A stretch of 64,000 nucleotides of DNA from contig QCXZ01000064.1 of assembly GCA_025024175.1 (NCBI GenBank), positions 15,004,001-15,068,000 of the forward strand, written 5' to 3'. Shown piece by piece: positions 12,358 through 23,882 of the stretch. This DNA comes from Rhyzopertha dominica. Lineage: Eukaryota > Arthropoda > Insecta > Coleoptera > Bostrichidae. The number at the start of each line of letters is the position of its first letter. Position 1 is the first letter of the stretch. The position numbers and the translations under genes were made by a program. The notes beneath the pieces are model-generated. The model worked only from the letters and a program-made list of their open reading frames with translations. It ran no database searches and was not told where the DNA came from.

Positions 12358-15300
12358 GCGTGTACTGCTTGGTGAAGATCTTTAGGCGGTTTTTTGATTG
12401 TACGAAAATATGATCATAATCCTGTCTTAACCAATAGTTTAGTTGATGATATTAATAGGGGATGATTTGACTATGCGATAGATGAACATTTGATCCAGTA
12501 CGAAAAGTTGTCTTGTGTAATCAACCATAATCTTCTGAGATTGAAGTTTAATTTAATTTAGATTCTAAATTAGTTAAATGTCTGTAAAAAAGCTGATACT
12601 ATCAGTGCCAACTAAGCGGAACTCTGCGAATTTAATAATGTTTAAAAAAATAGATGTTCAATATACTGAACGGAACTAGTTGACCATTTGAAACAGTTTT
12701 GTTATATTTACCATCCCTGAAGTAGATCAACTTCATTTTCATAAACATTTCAAGGCAGTAACTTCACTAATTAACAGTTATGGCTTATTATTAAAAAATA
12801 TCATCTTTGCGGTCACATTTTTACGTCAACAGTACATAGCAGAATAAATAAGGATTTATTTATCAATCACACTATGGTTTCGGCCCATAAAGCCTTGAAT
12901 GCTCCAATAACCAGCTATTATACCGATTCACACATCAACAGATAATCGTAAACACCGCATTTGAGCAGGCATTAGGCACTTCAAAGCAAATTTCGCCCCT
13001 CTCACACCCCAGGCGCATGATACGGGCCAGGCCGTAACAAGCTCCAATTAGCACAATTTTTCGCGCTTGTTTCCCTATTTGCCATCGATTCAGATGTTAA
13101 TGAGAACGGCTTAATTAAATTTTGTAAAAAATTGCTCGCTCCTGTTTTTGTTGGTCGCTACTGGAATAACAAATATAGGCACGTTTTTTGAAGCAGGCCC
13201 TACATGTATTTTGTGTACCCAGGCCGCAGCATTTTATTAAATTACGGCACGTTTTGGAAATTAATTTGCAACCCGTCAATTTAATTTGACCTGCAGGTCT
13301 TTTGTAACAAGCTGTTCGATACATCAGGATAATTAAAATTTCTTGCCGCAGTCGTCAATTAATAATTACTATCAACGGATTGAACCAATTGCTTGTTCTT
13401 TCATAGTGACATCAAAAGATAAATATAGTGTAAACTAACTAATCTCAGCTGACTAAGAGAGATTATGCCAGAATTCATAAATTTGCTATCTTTATCTGCC
13501 ACTGTTCGCTTTATTCTATTTAGCATACGAAACGTGCATAAGGTTGCAGCAAAAATGTCTATTAAAGGTTTTGTTTGGCATACTATGGCTAGTATTTCCG
13601 TTGTTATAGGCTTCACTCAAATTTTCTTTTCAAGTATTCAACTTTATTGGTGTATTTTCAGTTTGAATAAGTTGGTTTTCGTTGTTTTACTATACAGTTC
13701 GACAAATGTGTCTCGCATATTATAATATTAACACAGCTGAAGCGCAACGACGGCGTGCACAAACCCCAGCCCTGCTCACTGTGGCCTTTGTTGCCAAAAT
13801 GTCTTTTTAGATAGCAGATTAGCAGACAATCAGCTAGACTCAATTCACGGAGCACTCGTTTAGACCCAATGCTGAATCTTACGCTATACAGGATATGATC
13901 ATGTGCCATCGATCACATATTATGTTATCCCTGGCACTACTCATATTCGCGCTTAGCTTTTATAACAAAGGCTTGTTTATGTGCAGGCGGCCACATTCTT
14001 CGCTATAGCACATAGTATTAAACATACTGCACGTCCCGAGTTGTCCCGCGATGATCACAAACACAATAACTTGCTTAGTTTAGTATACTTTTATTTACTT
14101 CTCATAGAACAAAATAGTAAGTGAATTAAAGTTTTTATTTCTTAGAGAAGCGAATAACGTATTCCAGTGACGGTTTCTCTTGCGGAGCAATGGAACAATT
14201 GTACCACCAGTGAAAACGACATAAAGCTTGTTTTCCTTTTTGAAACAAGAAGTAATAATTTAATTATATCTTTAATAATATATTAATTGAGTGTTGGTGC
14301 TCTGTCTTTAAGGTAATAGCCTGGTCGCAAGCTAGATTACAGAGCCGGCTATAATTCGTCACGGGTTGAATTTGGAACTACGTACTAACGCATGGCGTGA
14401 AGTTCAACTAGCGTCTAGTATATGCTCTACAGTTTCGCATGTACGAACACCAATTTAAGCAAACTCAAGCCGCAGGTAGAAATAAAAATGAAAACATAGA
14501 CTGTTAGGTAGACGGAATAAATTAAAAGAAATAAAAATTAAAAAATATGTGGTGAATTAATTAATTTCACAGGATTTGTCGGCGAATTATGCATAGGCTG
14601 GTATTTTTACATATATAATTGTTTAATACGAGTCTGAATTTATTGCCAGTGCAACGGTTGTGTTTGATTGATTGATACCACACCTCCATTCATTAAACAA
14701 ATATATTTTTCTCGCTCCCGCGGATTATTGTGGGTGTCGGTCAGTTATTAAGCCATATCTACATTATAGCTTTCAACGGGTCTAGAAAGTTGTAATGTTC
14801 GACAAATGCACTTATAATTTTAATTCAATGCATAATCTTGCTGCACTTAGTGTCTGTCTTTTGTTGAAGCACAATAAAACGATCTGGTTCTTTCAGAAAT
14901 ATTCAAATAACTAAATGCCTTTGCCCATTACATCATCTGTGTTCAAAATTAATTTAAATAACGAGAATAATATGCTGATACAAAACTGAAACAAATGGAT
15001 GTAAAACACACGTTATTATAACTGATATACCGTCTTTTAAATAATAGCCATTTTGCAGGGTGTATCGATTGATCTTCTTTATTTTAACGTTAAATTATGC
15101 ATAAACATTTTAATTTAATTGTTTTACTACTATGAACTCTTTCAATGTCTTTCACTGTACTAAAAGGAGCGATAATATACAAACATTTGCGTTAGAGCAC
15201 AATTTTCAGATTGCGCCACAATTTTTTTAAAAATCACTGTTTTTGTAGCTTCCTAAATTTTCCTATCTCGTTTTTGTTTACGTTTGTACACGAGTATACA

Positions 15301-15997
15301 GAGGCAAACGGTTCTGACTACGTTGTTTTTTTATACCTATCTGCCCCAAATTATTTTATATAGATCTGCGTGGACCTTAATACCGACGTTGCCATAGAAA
15401 CTGGTAATTTTGTGTACAATTCTTGCACTTCCGTAAAAAGATGTGTAATGAAGGATATTATACATTTCTTGAAGTTATTAAATATATATTTTGGACAGTC
15501 AAAAAAAGAATAACACTAATTGTTAGCCTTATTATTATTATTTTGTGGCAAAAGGGCTCTTTTTTCACAGCTAGAAAATAATAACACCAGATAAAATGCA
15601 AAATTTGTTTCGAAAAGTTTACTTACTATGTTATGAACATTCAAGAATTTTATTGAACATTTTAGTTTTATTGCTCAAGCTCTCTTACTGCTCGAAATTT
15701 CCAACCTGCATAAAATGACGTTTCACAGAAATCATGACGCCCCCTGCATTTGCCAAAAGAGTGGCAGAGCTTCGTCTAAAACATGGTCGATGTAACTCTT
15801 AAACACTTCTTTGTCAGGTCATTTTCTCTTATTAAGCTTAGAATGTCTCCTACATTATTCACATCAATGGGATGATTTGAACATTTTCCTCTTATATATT
15901 TAACAAATAATCGATTACTTACTACTTAAAGTACTGGTTGATACAATTAACAACTGAAGTAGTAAAAGTCCGTTACGAATGTGTCCTTGAGTCTTGC
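12358..15997. other. Unassigned DNA; ATTA-rich patch at 13090-13390
   Basis: No gene recognised. Around 13090-13390 there is an unusual density of TAATTA/ATTAAT words (TTAATTAAATT, GAAATTAATTTG, CAATTTAATTTG, GATAATTAAAAT, TCAATTAATAATTA) set in otherwise mixed-composition sequence. That is what clustered homeodomain sites look like. The window's base composition alone could also produce it. Confidence 0.35.
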
Positions 15998-16604
15998 ACA
16001 GGGTGTTCACGGTAACAGGCTACAATAGCTGACTTTTTTGTTTAACCTCGCAGACTAGTGGTTTAAATGTAGAAGTTTGAAGAACCTTTCAGAAGAATGT
16101 TGTGTTTATAAAAAAACCTCGACTGACTGAGATATCTAGTACAAGTTTTTATTTAAAATAGAAGACCCCATTTTTTATAAAACATTCGATTAAGGGCGTC
16201 GAATTAAACATTTTTATTTGACGTCACCATAAGATTTTTCGCGAAAAATCGAGAAACTTTTCCGTTGGAACCACTTTTCTATGACTTCCCCATTTAAACC
16301 AATAGTCTACGTCACTGTTACCGTAAACAGCAGTTATTCAGCATGAGATATGTTAAAAACAAATGTATGTATGGTAGTGGTACTTTAGTACTATTTTGTT
16401 TAATTCGACGCCATTAATAGAATGCGCTATTAAAAATAGGGTCGTTCTTTTCAAAATAAGAAACAAATGATGTTCAATTGTTTTTTTTTGTAAACACCAC
16501 AAAATTCTTCTAAAATTTCATGAAACTTCCCAATTTAAACCACTAGTCTACAACGTCAAATAAATAAAGGTATATATTGTAGACTGTTACCGTGAACAAC
16601 CTGT
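15998..16604. mobile_element. MITE-like inverted-repeat element with CAGGGTG-type ends
   Basis: The left end ACAGGGTGTTCACGGTAACA is mirrored by the right end TGTTACCGTGAACAACCTGT. The similarity continues inward for roughly 220 bp on each side (shared words include GACTAGTGGTTTAAA and GGCGTCGAATTAAAC). There is no coding capacity. A further inverted copy of the end lies inside at about 16289-16333, so the element is composite. The expected TA target duplication is not intact (CA on the left, TA on the right). It is most likely a non-autonomous Tc1/mariner-type relative of the element at 31538. Confidence 0.65.
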
Positions 16605-16728
16605 AAGTTTATACAACCAATACAGATCCAGTATTGTTAATGTTATCAATGCTCATCTCTACTAACTCTTCTCAGCATGACTTATACAGAAAATCAGAAC
16701 AACCTGCATAAATAAATAATAGGTGAAT

Positions 16729-17332
16729 GTAAGAATTTAGGATGGCAATGCCATCTGTCAGCATTACACTGACATGATGACAAAGCCACCTAGCTGCCTT
16801 AACGGGTACTACTTCCTAAAGGAAGTGACCTGTAGCCTGACAAATTGACATGCAACTGCATACTTCAACTTGACAGCAGGCCCCCACGGCACTTTTTGTT
16901 AGCGGGCAAGAACCGACATACATTAAAATGCATGTCTATGCTGTGCTGTCTACACCTCATCCAACTGCAGATAGTACTATTTCGCTGTCATTACAGTTCA
17001 TCAGTGCAAAAAGTGCCGTGGGGGCCTGCTGTCAAATTGAAGTATGCAGTTGCATGTCAATTTGTCAGGCTACAGGTCACTTCCTTTAGGAAGTAGTACC
17101 CGTTAAGGCAGCTAGGTGGCTTTGTCATCATGTCAGTGTAATGCTGACAGATGGCATTGCCATCCTAAATTCTTACTTTCATCATACCATTGCTTTGGTA
17201 TATAAACAAAACCAGTTCTATGCCGTGTTGTCTACACTAGACCTAAACTGCACTGATGAGCTGTAATGACAGCGAAATAGTACTATCTGCAGTTGGTTGA
17301 GGTGTAGACAGCACAGCATAGACATGCATTTT
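16729..17332. mobile_element. Composite element with interleaved inverted repeats
   Basis: The insert is flanked by direct copies of AATAGGTGAAT (16718-16728 and 17333-17343), which look like a target-site duplication. Inside, arm A (16729-16898, 170 bp) is repeated inverted as A' (17007-17176) with a single mismatch seen. Segment B (16922-17007) lies in the loop between them. B is itself repeated inverted as B' (17250-17335), outside the A hairpin. The spacer 17177-17249 also carries a diverged direct copy of the start of B, which can pair with the end of B'. The order A-B-A'-B' is unusual because the two stems interlock. No open frame of substance is present, so it looks like a non-autonomous element that has recombined with itself. 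Confidence 0.75.
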
Positions 17333-17343
17333 AATAGGTGAAT

Positions 17344-19784
17344 ATTAAAATAACGCCCTTATTCTCCTAATATAAGGAAAAACTCAATAAATAAGTATAT
17401 TTCATCATCGACATCCTTAATAAGTCTCTGAGTATACTACATTGTTAAAACTTTCGGCTTCTTTTCTCTATATCCAACGGATTTGCTATTAATGTATGAC
17501 ACCAATTTGAAAAATTGCCTAATATTTAACGTAGTTTTAGCACAGATGAAGGTGGCTTTAAAACTTTCGGTCATTCTTCCAAGTAACGCAGCATGACATT
17601 TTCCGATACGTTTTTGACATTGCTCCTCCTGAAGCTTTGATTTTGTAGGCAATAGATTTTATGTTACGGCATTTGCCGAGTCGGTTGTTTCTTAAGGGAT
17701 CTCACTACCACAATCAAAATTCATCGCGACGGGACTGAAAATTTGCAATATTTTAAACGAGAAACATGCGAAATATGCTTAGCATTCACCCTCTCAATAA
17801 TTGCACATTTCTAGGGTAACGAAATTTCTATCTGAATATCGGAAAAATCGGTTGTATCAATGTTACATTCGAGAGCGTGAAATTGACATTCTCATGTCCC
17901 ATTAAAAAAAGAAGTTGTTCACGCACTTAATACAAAAATAACAGACTAGCTTTTATTACATTTACCTTCGGTTTTCGTACCTACGATTATTTGCCTTTTG
18001 CGATTTAAACAAAAATAGTACTTAAATATATAAAGAAGCCGTTTGTTATACTATTAACTATTTGATTAATATAATATATAATTATATAATAACCCCTTTT
18101 AGAAAGATAAGTATCTACTATTAATTCTTTTAAGAAACATAAAATTATATTTTTATTATTATTATATTATTATATTTAGTGTTGTAACTATATATCGCCC
18201 TCATAGGAGTAGAGTTAACGCCGTTAGGGCGAGACCCGTTGTTTGTGGCTAGCAATATCGTTCACGTCCATCACGAAGGGAAAGAACAACTAACCAATTT
18301 TCTGCCACAGATTCAGATCCCTCGCGGCACGGATTTCTTGTTCGTTTGGTCACGGGATGTTGACCAAATCCCGTTTGATATAACGTGCAATGCCCAAGTC
18401 GCCTTCTAAAAGCAAGGAACTGCATGCTGTCACCCGCTTCCTTTTCGACACGTGTGGGTCACGTTAACAGCATGGAAAATTGTATTGAAACAAGATGATT
18501 ATTTTTAGGGATAACTATTGGGTACATTCAACATTCATGAATAAACCGACAATGGGGGATGTATTCTCCATCACATTTATGAAAACATTTTAAAAATTAT
18601 TAGTAGAAATCCTAAGTTTGTTAGCGTCAATATAGGCGTTTAAAACTTTCAGTACTATTACCCTTTTAATTGTTTACTCCTCCATTCTATTTGAAAAAGG
18701 AAGTCGGGTTAGTTTTAATCAAACTGGGCTTCAGGATTAATGAAAATTCTCAGTGTGCAGGGAACACCTAGGATTGGCTAACTTTTTGGAACTTTGGTAC
18801 AAGCTTTCCATATTGCATATTGCAAATTTTTCATCGAATCTGCACCACGCTGCTGCCCGCTAGTCGGATTGTTTAGCTAGATTTATTACTTACTTTAAAT
18901 CATCCCATGCTTCGGTGCAACCAGTTATGGATTATCACAATAGTAAAGCGGAATAGACAATATCAGGGATGTTCCATTAGACCAATATGTCCCATTATAA
19001 TACCAAACATAATTAAGCAGCAACAAAATGTTCGGTTGGTCAGTTAAAATCATTAGACTAGTAATTTAGTCCTAGCGTGTTTGCAATATTAGTTTCCCTG
19101 ATTCTAGTTAGTTAGCTGTATATAATTTTCATTATTTTGATGTATAGTAGTAAATAAATTATTCACACTAATAGTAATCCATACTGTATTCTAACAAAGT
19201 GCAAAGACTTTTTGAGTGCAGGAGTTCCTCTTGATTATTCAGGTTGAGAAACACCTAATAAGTTATAACTGTCGTCTAAAATGTATGATGCATCTGACAG
19301 CAATGTCCCTCCTGAAGGTGTCATTTTTCATTAGTTCGAATACATCGTCCTTCAGACAACTAGTTGCCTGCAAACGACGGCAAACTTTTTTTATTTCTGT
19401 GTTGATCGTAACTTTCTCGAAACATTTAATCTAATTTCACATCGAAGCGTGTCGGTTTTGTTCCCTTTTCTGATTCTCGCTTGGTCAATAGTTTGTAAAA
19501 GTTCTGAATCTTTTCAGATAGCGATGCTGCTACTGAAGTAAGTACCGTTACCGTCGTTTTTAATTTATTGGGAAACTGAAGACTTTGTAAACGGCTCTTT
19601 GCCGCCGAACAGAAAATTAAGTAGATTTTCTCCAATACAATTGTTTGCATAGTAAAATTTTTTATTGCACTAGAAAAGGAATTGAAAGTGCGATCATTCA
19701 AACTGACAGAAATACTAATATAGCAGAGAACGTCTTACAGTACTTTAAAAATATAATATTCTGCATTTACATGCTTCATTATCG
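17344..19784. other. Unassigned DNA
   Basis: No gene identified. Bases 18195-18475 are less AT-rich and contain small hairpins (CGCCCT/AGGGCG near 18196-18230, CGGGAT/ATCCCG near 18353-18374) but no open frame. Two minus-strand frames, 17437-17652 and 19426-19701, have a protein-like mix of residues but start only with TTG and match nothing I know. Confidence 0.4.
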
Positions 19785-19792
19785 TATATAAG
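19785..19792 (+). promoter_or_regulatory. Possible TATA box of the candidate secreted-peptide gene
   Basis: TATATAAG lies about 150 bp before the ATG at 19943. A transcript starting 25-30 bp downstream would have a 5' UTR of about 125 bp. This is weak on its own in AT-rich DNA and is kept only because of the exon that follows. Confidence 0.25.
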
Positions 19793-19942
19793 AAACCACA
19801 GTCACACTTTTATGTTTACTATTTGTTTTTTTGCATAGCTCTACTGACGTAAACTTCTTAACATAAATGTATGTTCCAACAAAGGCCGACTTTAAAAAAG
19901 TAATGTGCTCGTTACTGGAGGACTGAAGTGACTAAAGAAAAA

Positions 19943-20006
19943 ATGACTGGCCGAATCAGGATTATCAGTTTTTTAGTAACTTCGCTCGCAGCCGTTTGTG
20001 TGTTAG
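19943..20006 (+). CDS. Candidate first exon: signal peptide
   Basis: The ATG at 19943 opens 21 codons reading MTGRIRIISFLVTSLAAVCV plus Leu. This is a textbook secretory signal: a short basic n-region (Arg4, Arg6), then a hydrophobic core of about 15 residues with Ala-rich turns. It is followed directly by a strong donor G|GTAAGT at 20006/20007, leaving one base of the next codon (phase 1). Signal-only first exons with phase-1 introns are common in insect secreted-protein genes. The ATG context AAAAAATG is acceptable. It could be chance in 64 kb of sequence, and no homologue is recognised. A possible second exon in the matching phase begins at 23883. Confidence 0.4.
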
Positions 20007-20009
20007 GTA

Positions 20010-21120
20010 AGTAAACTTATATATTTACATGCTTAAAGTAAATATCACATCTATTATCCCAGGATTCCTTGTAAAAAAGCTTACTCTTAAAAAAATGTAC
20101 GGTTATATCTTTTCATCGAAGGTCAAATCTGCGTTTCATAAGAAAGGTTCTATTTTGATTGGGGCGGAAAAATATTTGTTTAGTTCGGCTCCAGTTGGAC
20201 GTCGGTATAAAGAGCGAGTAGAAAGAAACCTCAAATAATATTCTCGGTATACTACACTTGCCACTCAGCACGACTATTTATTTAGTATCAAAGGATTTAA
20301 TTATAACTATCACGTTACTACTAAATAGAAAATCGATTCAATACATACAATTACAGTTTACCTCAAACAAAAACGAAGCATATATAAGATGGTTGTTTAA
20401 ATGTCATAAAGTTTGCAGAATGCTTTACTCTATATTAAAAGTGTTAATACTGATGAACCGAATTCATTATTATTTCAGAAGAAAGTTTAGATTTTCCAAT
20501 AAAAAATTAGTATGTAGGCTGAAGCTAAATTATATGATTTTGGAATACAATTTGTTAGCGATTATCCACATAAAAAATATACAATCATGAAATAATCAAC
20601 ATCGAATGCTAGATCGTTCTAATTTTAAAGCAGGTGTACGTTCTTATTAGTAAATTAAGCACATATTATGAAAGGGCATAAAAGGTTTTCATATTATTTG
20701 CCTTGCATTTGTAGTAAACTCTCTTATCAAAGGTGTTTTGTTTAGTAATGGAACTATATTCTACTTTAATTAGATTGAATTAAAATAGTTGCTTACTGAA
20801 AGTGACGCCGTTCGGTGAGCGCGCTACTGTGGTGTTAATATAGCAATGTTGTAGGGTTAACCTGCGAAGCATTTTGCATATATTTTTCTAATGATTTCTA
20901 GTTATTTTGGGATTTATTGGACCAATGTCAACTTTTATAGACAAAATATTCTTAAACTACTAATCAACAATTATGTACTTGCAGGAAATTGTCAATTTAG
21001 CATAATTATATTATTACTTTTTAATGCAATTTCCCTTAATGTTACAAATAATTTGTTCGTTTTCTGTTACTTTGTGGTTGGTTTCTGTGATCCTGTTCGG
21101 CGCCCTTAATTAATCCATAA
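20010..21120. other. Unassigned DNA (putative intron)
   Basis: AT-rich sequence with no recognised feature. The 20258-20590 plus-strand frame (110 codons) is Lys/Ile/Leu-rich with no motif and reads like random AT-rich DNA. If the candidate gene is real, this lies in its first intron. Confidence 0.45.
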
Positions 21121-21129
21121 CTAGAAGCC

Positions 21130-21173
21130 CTGACGAAGGGGGCAAACACCTCCGAAAGCTTGGCAAAAAGCTA
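21130..21173 (+). other. Hammerhead-like motif, split by the foldback insertion
   Basis: CTGACGA (21130-21136) is followed by an extra A and a GGGGG/CCTCC hairpin with a CAAACA loop. Then come GAAA (21154-21157), GCTT, a short loop, AAGC and TAA. The order CTGANGA - stem II - GAAA - stem III - NUH is that of a hammerhead ribozyme. The extra A before stem II and the lack of a clear stem I argue against activity. The foldback element at 21181 interrupts the sequence just 3' of the would-be cleavage site. Sequence resumes at 23278. Confidence 0.4.
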
Positions 21174-21180
21174 AAGGATT

Positions 21181-23277
21181 GGGTCCGTTAAGTTAGCTCC
21201 GCCATGTTGAGCAATTTTTTTGAAAACATTGCTCCAGATTGCCCTGAGCTAGCTCCAGCTAGCTCCACTAAAGAGAAAGCTAGCTCCACCTTACTTGAGT
21301 AGTTATAAGCACATCATTTCGGGGAGTGCTAACTTAACGTTATCCTCGCCATGGCCTCAAATCTGTTTCAAAACCTAGCCCCAGCTTGCCCAGAGCTAGC
21401 TCCAGCTAGCTCCACTAAAGAGAAAGCTACCTCCACCTTACTTGAGTAGTTATAAGCTCATCATTGCGGGGGGTGTTAACTTAATGTTATCCTCGCCATT
21501 GCCTCAAATCTGTTTCAAAACCTAGCTCCAGCTTGCCCAGAGCTAGCTCCAGCTAGCTCCACTAAAGAGAAAGCTAGCTCCACCTTACTTGAGTAGTTAT
21601 AAGCTCATCATTTCGGGGAGCGCTAACTTAACGTTATCCTCGCCACGGCCTCAAATCTGTTTCAAAACCTAGCTCCAGCTTGCCCAGAGCTAACTCCAGC
21701 TAGCTGCACTGTAGAGAAAGCTAGCTTCCATCTTACTTGAGTAGTTATAAGCTCATCATTGCGGGGGTGCTAACTTAACGTTATCCTCGCCATGACCTCA
21801 AATCTATTTCAAAACCTAGCTCCAGCTTGCCCAGAGCTAACTCCAGCTAGCTGCACTATAGAGAAAGCTAGCTCCATCTTACTTGAGTAGTTATAAGCTC
21901 ATCATTTCTGGGGGTGCTAACAACGCCATCCTCGCCACTGTTTCAAATCTGTTTCAAAACCTAGCTCCAGGTAGTCCAGGGCTAGCTCCAGCTAACTCCA
22001 CTATAGAGAAGGCTAGCTCCACTATAGGGAATGCTAGTTCCACCTCACTTGAGTAGTTATAAGCTCATCATTTCGAGAGGTCCTAACTTAACGTTATCCT
22101 CACCATTGCCTCAAATCTGTTTCAAAACCTAGCTCCTGGTAGCCCAGCGCTAGCTCCAGCTAGCTCTACTATAGAGAAAGCTAGCTCCATCTTACTTGAG
22201 TAGTTATAAGCTTATCATTTCGGGGGTGCTCACTAAACCCTATCCTCGCCACTGTATCAAATTTGTTTCAATACCTAGCAAAAACTAGCATTCCCTATAG
22301 TGGAGCTAGCCTTCTCTATGGTGGAGTTAGCTGGAGCTAGCCCTGGACTTCCTGGAGCTAGGTTTTGAAACAAATTTAAAGCAATGGCGAGGATAACGTT
22401 AAGTTAGCCCCCGCAATGAAGAGCTTATAACTACTCAAGTAAGGTGGAGCTAGCTTTCTCTTTAGTGGAGCTAGCTATGGGCAAGCTGGAGCTAGGTTTT
22501 GAAACAGATTTGAGGCCATGGCGAGGATAACGTTAACTTAGCACTCCCCGAAATGATGAGCTTATAACTACTCAAGTAAGGTGGAGCTAGCTTTCTCTTT
22601 AGTGGGGCTAGCTGGAGCTAGCTCTGGGCAAGCTGGAGCTAGGTTTTGAGACAGATTTGAGGCCATGGCGAGGATAACATTAAATTAGCACTCCCCGAAA
22701 TTATGAGCTTATAACTACTCAAGTAAGGTGGAGCTAGATTTCTCTTCAGTGGAGCTAGATGGAGCTAGCTCTGGGCAAGCTAGAGCTAGGTGTTGAAACA
22801 GATTTGAGGCCATGGCGAGGATAACGTTAAATTAGCGCTATCCGAAATGATGAGCTTATAACTACTCAAGTAAGGTGGAGCTAGCTTTCTCCTTAGTGGA
22901 GCTAGCTGGAGCTAGCTCTGGGCAAGCTGGAGCTAGGTTTTGAAACAGATTTGAGCCCATGGCGAGGATAACGTTAAGTTAGCACCCCCCACAATGAAGA
23001 GCTTATAACTACTCAAGTAAGGTGGAGCTAGCTTTCTCTTTAGTGGAGCTAGCTGGAGCTAGCTCTGGGCAAGCTGGAGCTAGGTTTTGAAACAGATTCT
23101 ATGCCATGGCGAGGATAACGTTAAGTTAGCACCCCCCGCAATGATGACCTTATAACTACTCAAGTAAGGTGGAGCTAGCTTTCTCTTTAGTTGAGCTAGC
23201 TGGAGCTAGCTCAGGGCAATCTGGAGCAATGTTTTCAAAAAAATTGCTCAACATGGCGGAGCTAACTTAACGGACCC
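21181..23277. mobile_element. Foldback element built of 147-bp repeats
   Basis: A 2097-bp element with identical 76-bp terminal inverted repeats (start GGGTCCGTTAAGTTAGC) and no coding sequence. Left arm unit boundaries fall at 21227, 21374, 21521, 21668, 21815 and 21960. Right arm boundaries, inverted, fall at 23227, 23080, 22933, 22786, 22639, 22492 and 22358. The period is 147 bp, with one 145-bp and one 134-bp variant. Each unit is packed with AGCTAGCT-type palindromes. The left arm has five standard units before a variant unit and the right arm has six, so copy number differs. Bases 22044-22284 form an asymmetric loop. The flanks TAAAGGATT and AAAAGGATT fit a 9-bp target duplication with one mismatch. 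Long arms of tandem repeats plus 9-bp duplications resemble Drosophila FB elements, which are mobilised by MULE-type transposases. That relationship is inferred. Confidence 0.88.
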
Positions 23278-23477
23278 AAAAGGATTTGTAATTTATTGAG
23301 ACCGACGCCCTGATAAAATAGAATCTACGAGTATAATAATTAACAACGGTCAATATTTCAAGTTATAATTAAACAGGAATTAATATCATAGGAAATGCAT
23401 AATCTCAAAGTACGTAATTGTTGATTAGTAATTTAAGAATATTTTGTATATAAAAATTGTAAACTGCCTGTAGAAGT

Positions 23478-23540
23478 CCCGATGAAGACTTGAATATAGT
23501 CGAAAGCTTGACATTGAAAAAAAGAGTATTCTTTAAACTA
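23478..23540 (+). other. Degenerate hammerhead-like motif
   Basis: CCGATGA, an extra A, a GAC/GTC stem II, GAAA, GCTT, an intervening loop, then AAGCTAAGGTCG. The layout and the 5' context (TAGAAG followed by pyrimidines) match the motif at 21130. With the foldback insertion removed, the two would lie about 250 bp apart as direct repeats. The core has C in place of U at position 4 and is probably inactive. Confidence 0.35.
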
Positions 23541-23882
23541 AGCTAAGGTCGAATAAACCCCAAAATAATTAGATCATTAATAACTACGACCGCTACTTCC
23601 TTTAAATTTTTTTAAATGATATAATTAAAGAGAGATCTAAACCAGCAAAACAGGTCTTCTTTAGAGGCCGTGAGAGCAAAAATTAATTCGAAAAACACAG
23701 TTATAGATAAACCATTTTTAATTGACAACAACTTTGATTTTGTTATTGTGTTATTTTAATTAAATAAATTAAGTGATTAGGCGTGATAATACAAACGAAT
23801 TTGCTTTGATTTTCACTTACAATCGTGTGGCGCCCTTTGGTAATGCAATTAACAAAAATCTTATTTCGTATTTTAATTGCAG

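Noticed and set aside
13465..13725. An 86-residue hydrophobic ORF as a chemoreceptor-like exon
   Set aside because: It is hydrophobic only in patches, shows no receptor signature, and the antisense strand is equally open.
17437..17652. A 71-codon minus-strand frame as an exon
   Set aside because: The residues look protein-like, but it starts only at TTG and shows no family motif or splice signals.
19426..19701. A 91-codon minus-strand frame
   Set aside because: It has a plausible helical composition but a TTG start and no motif, and it lies antisense and close to the candidate signal-peptide exon.
20258..20590. A 110-codon plus-strand frame
   Set aside because: Its Ile/Leu/Lys/Asn-rich composition matches random AT-rich DNA, and it has no motif.
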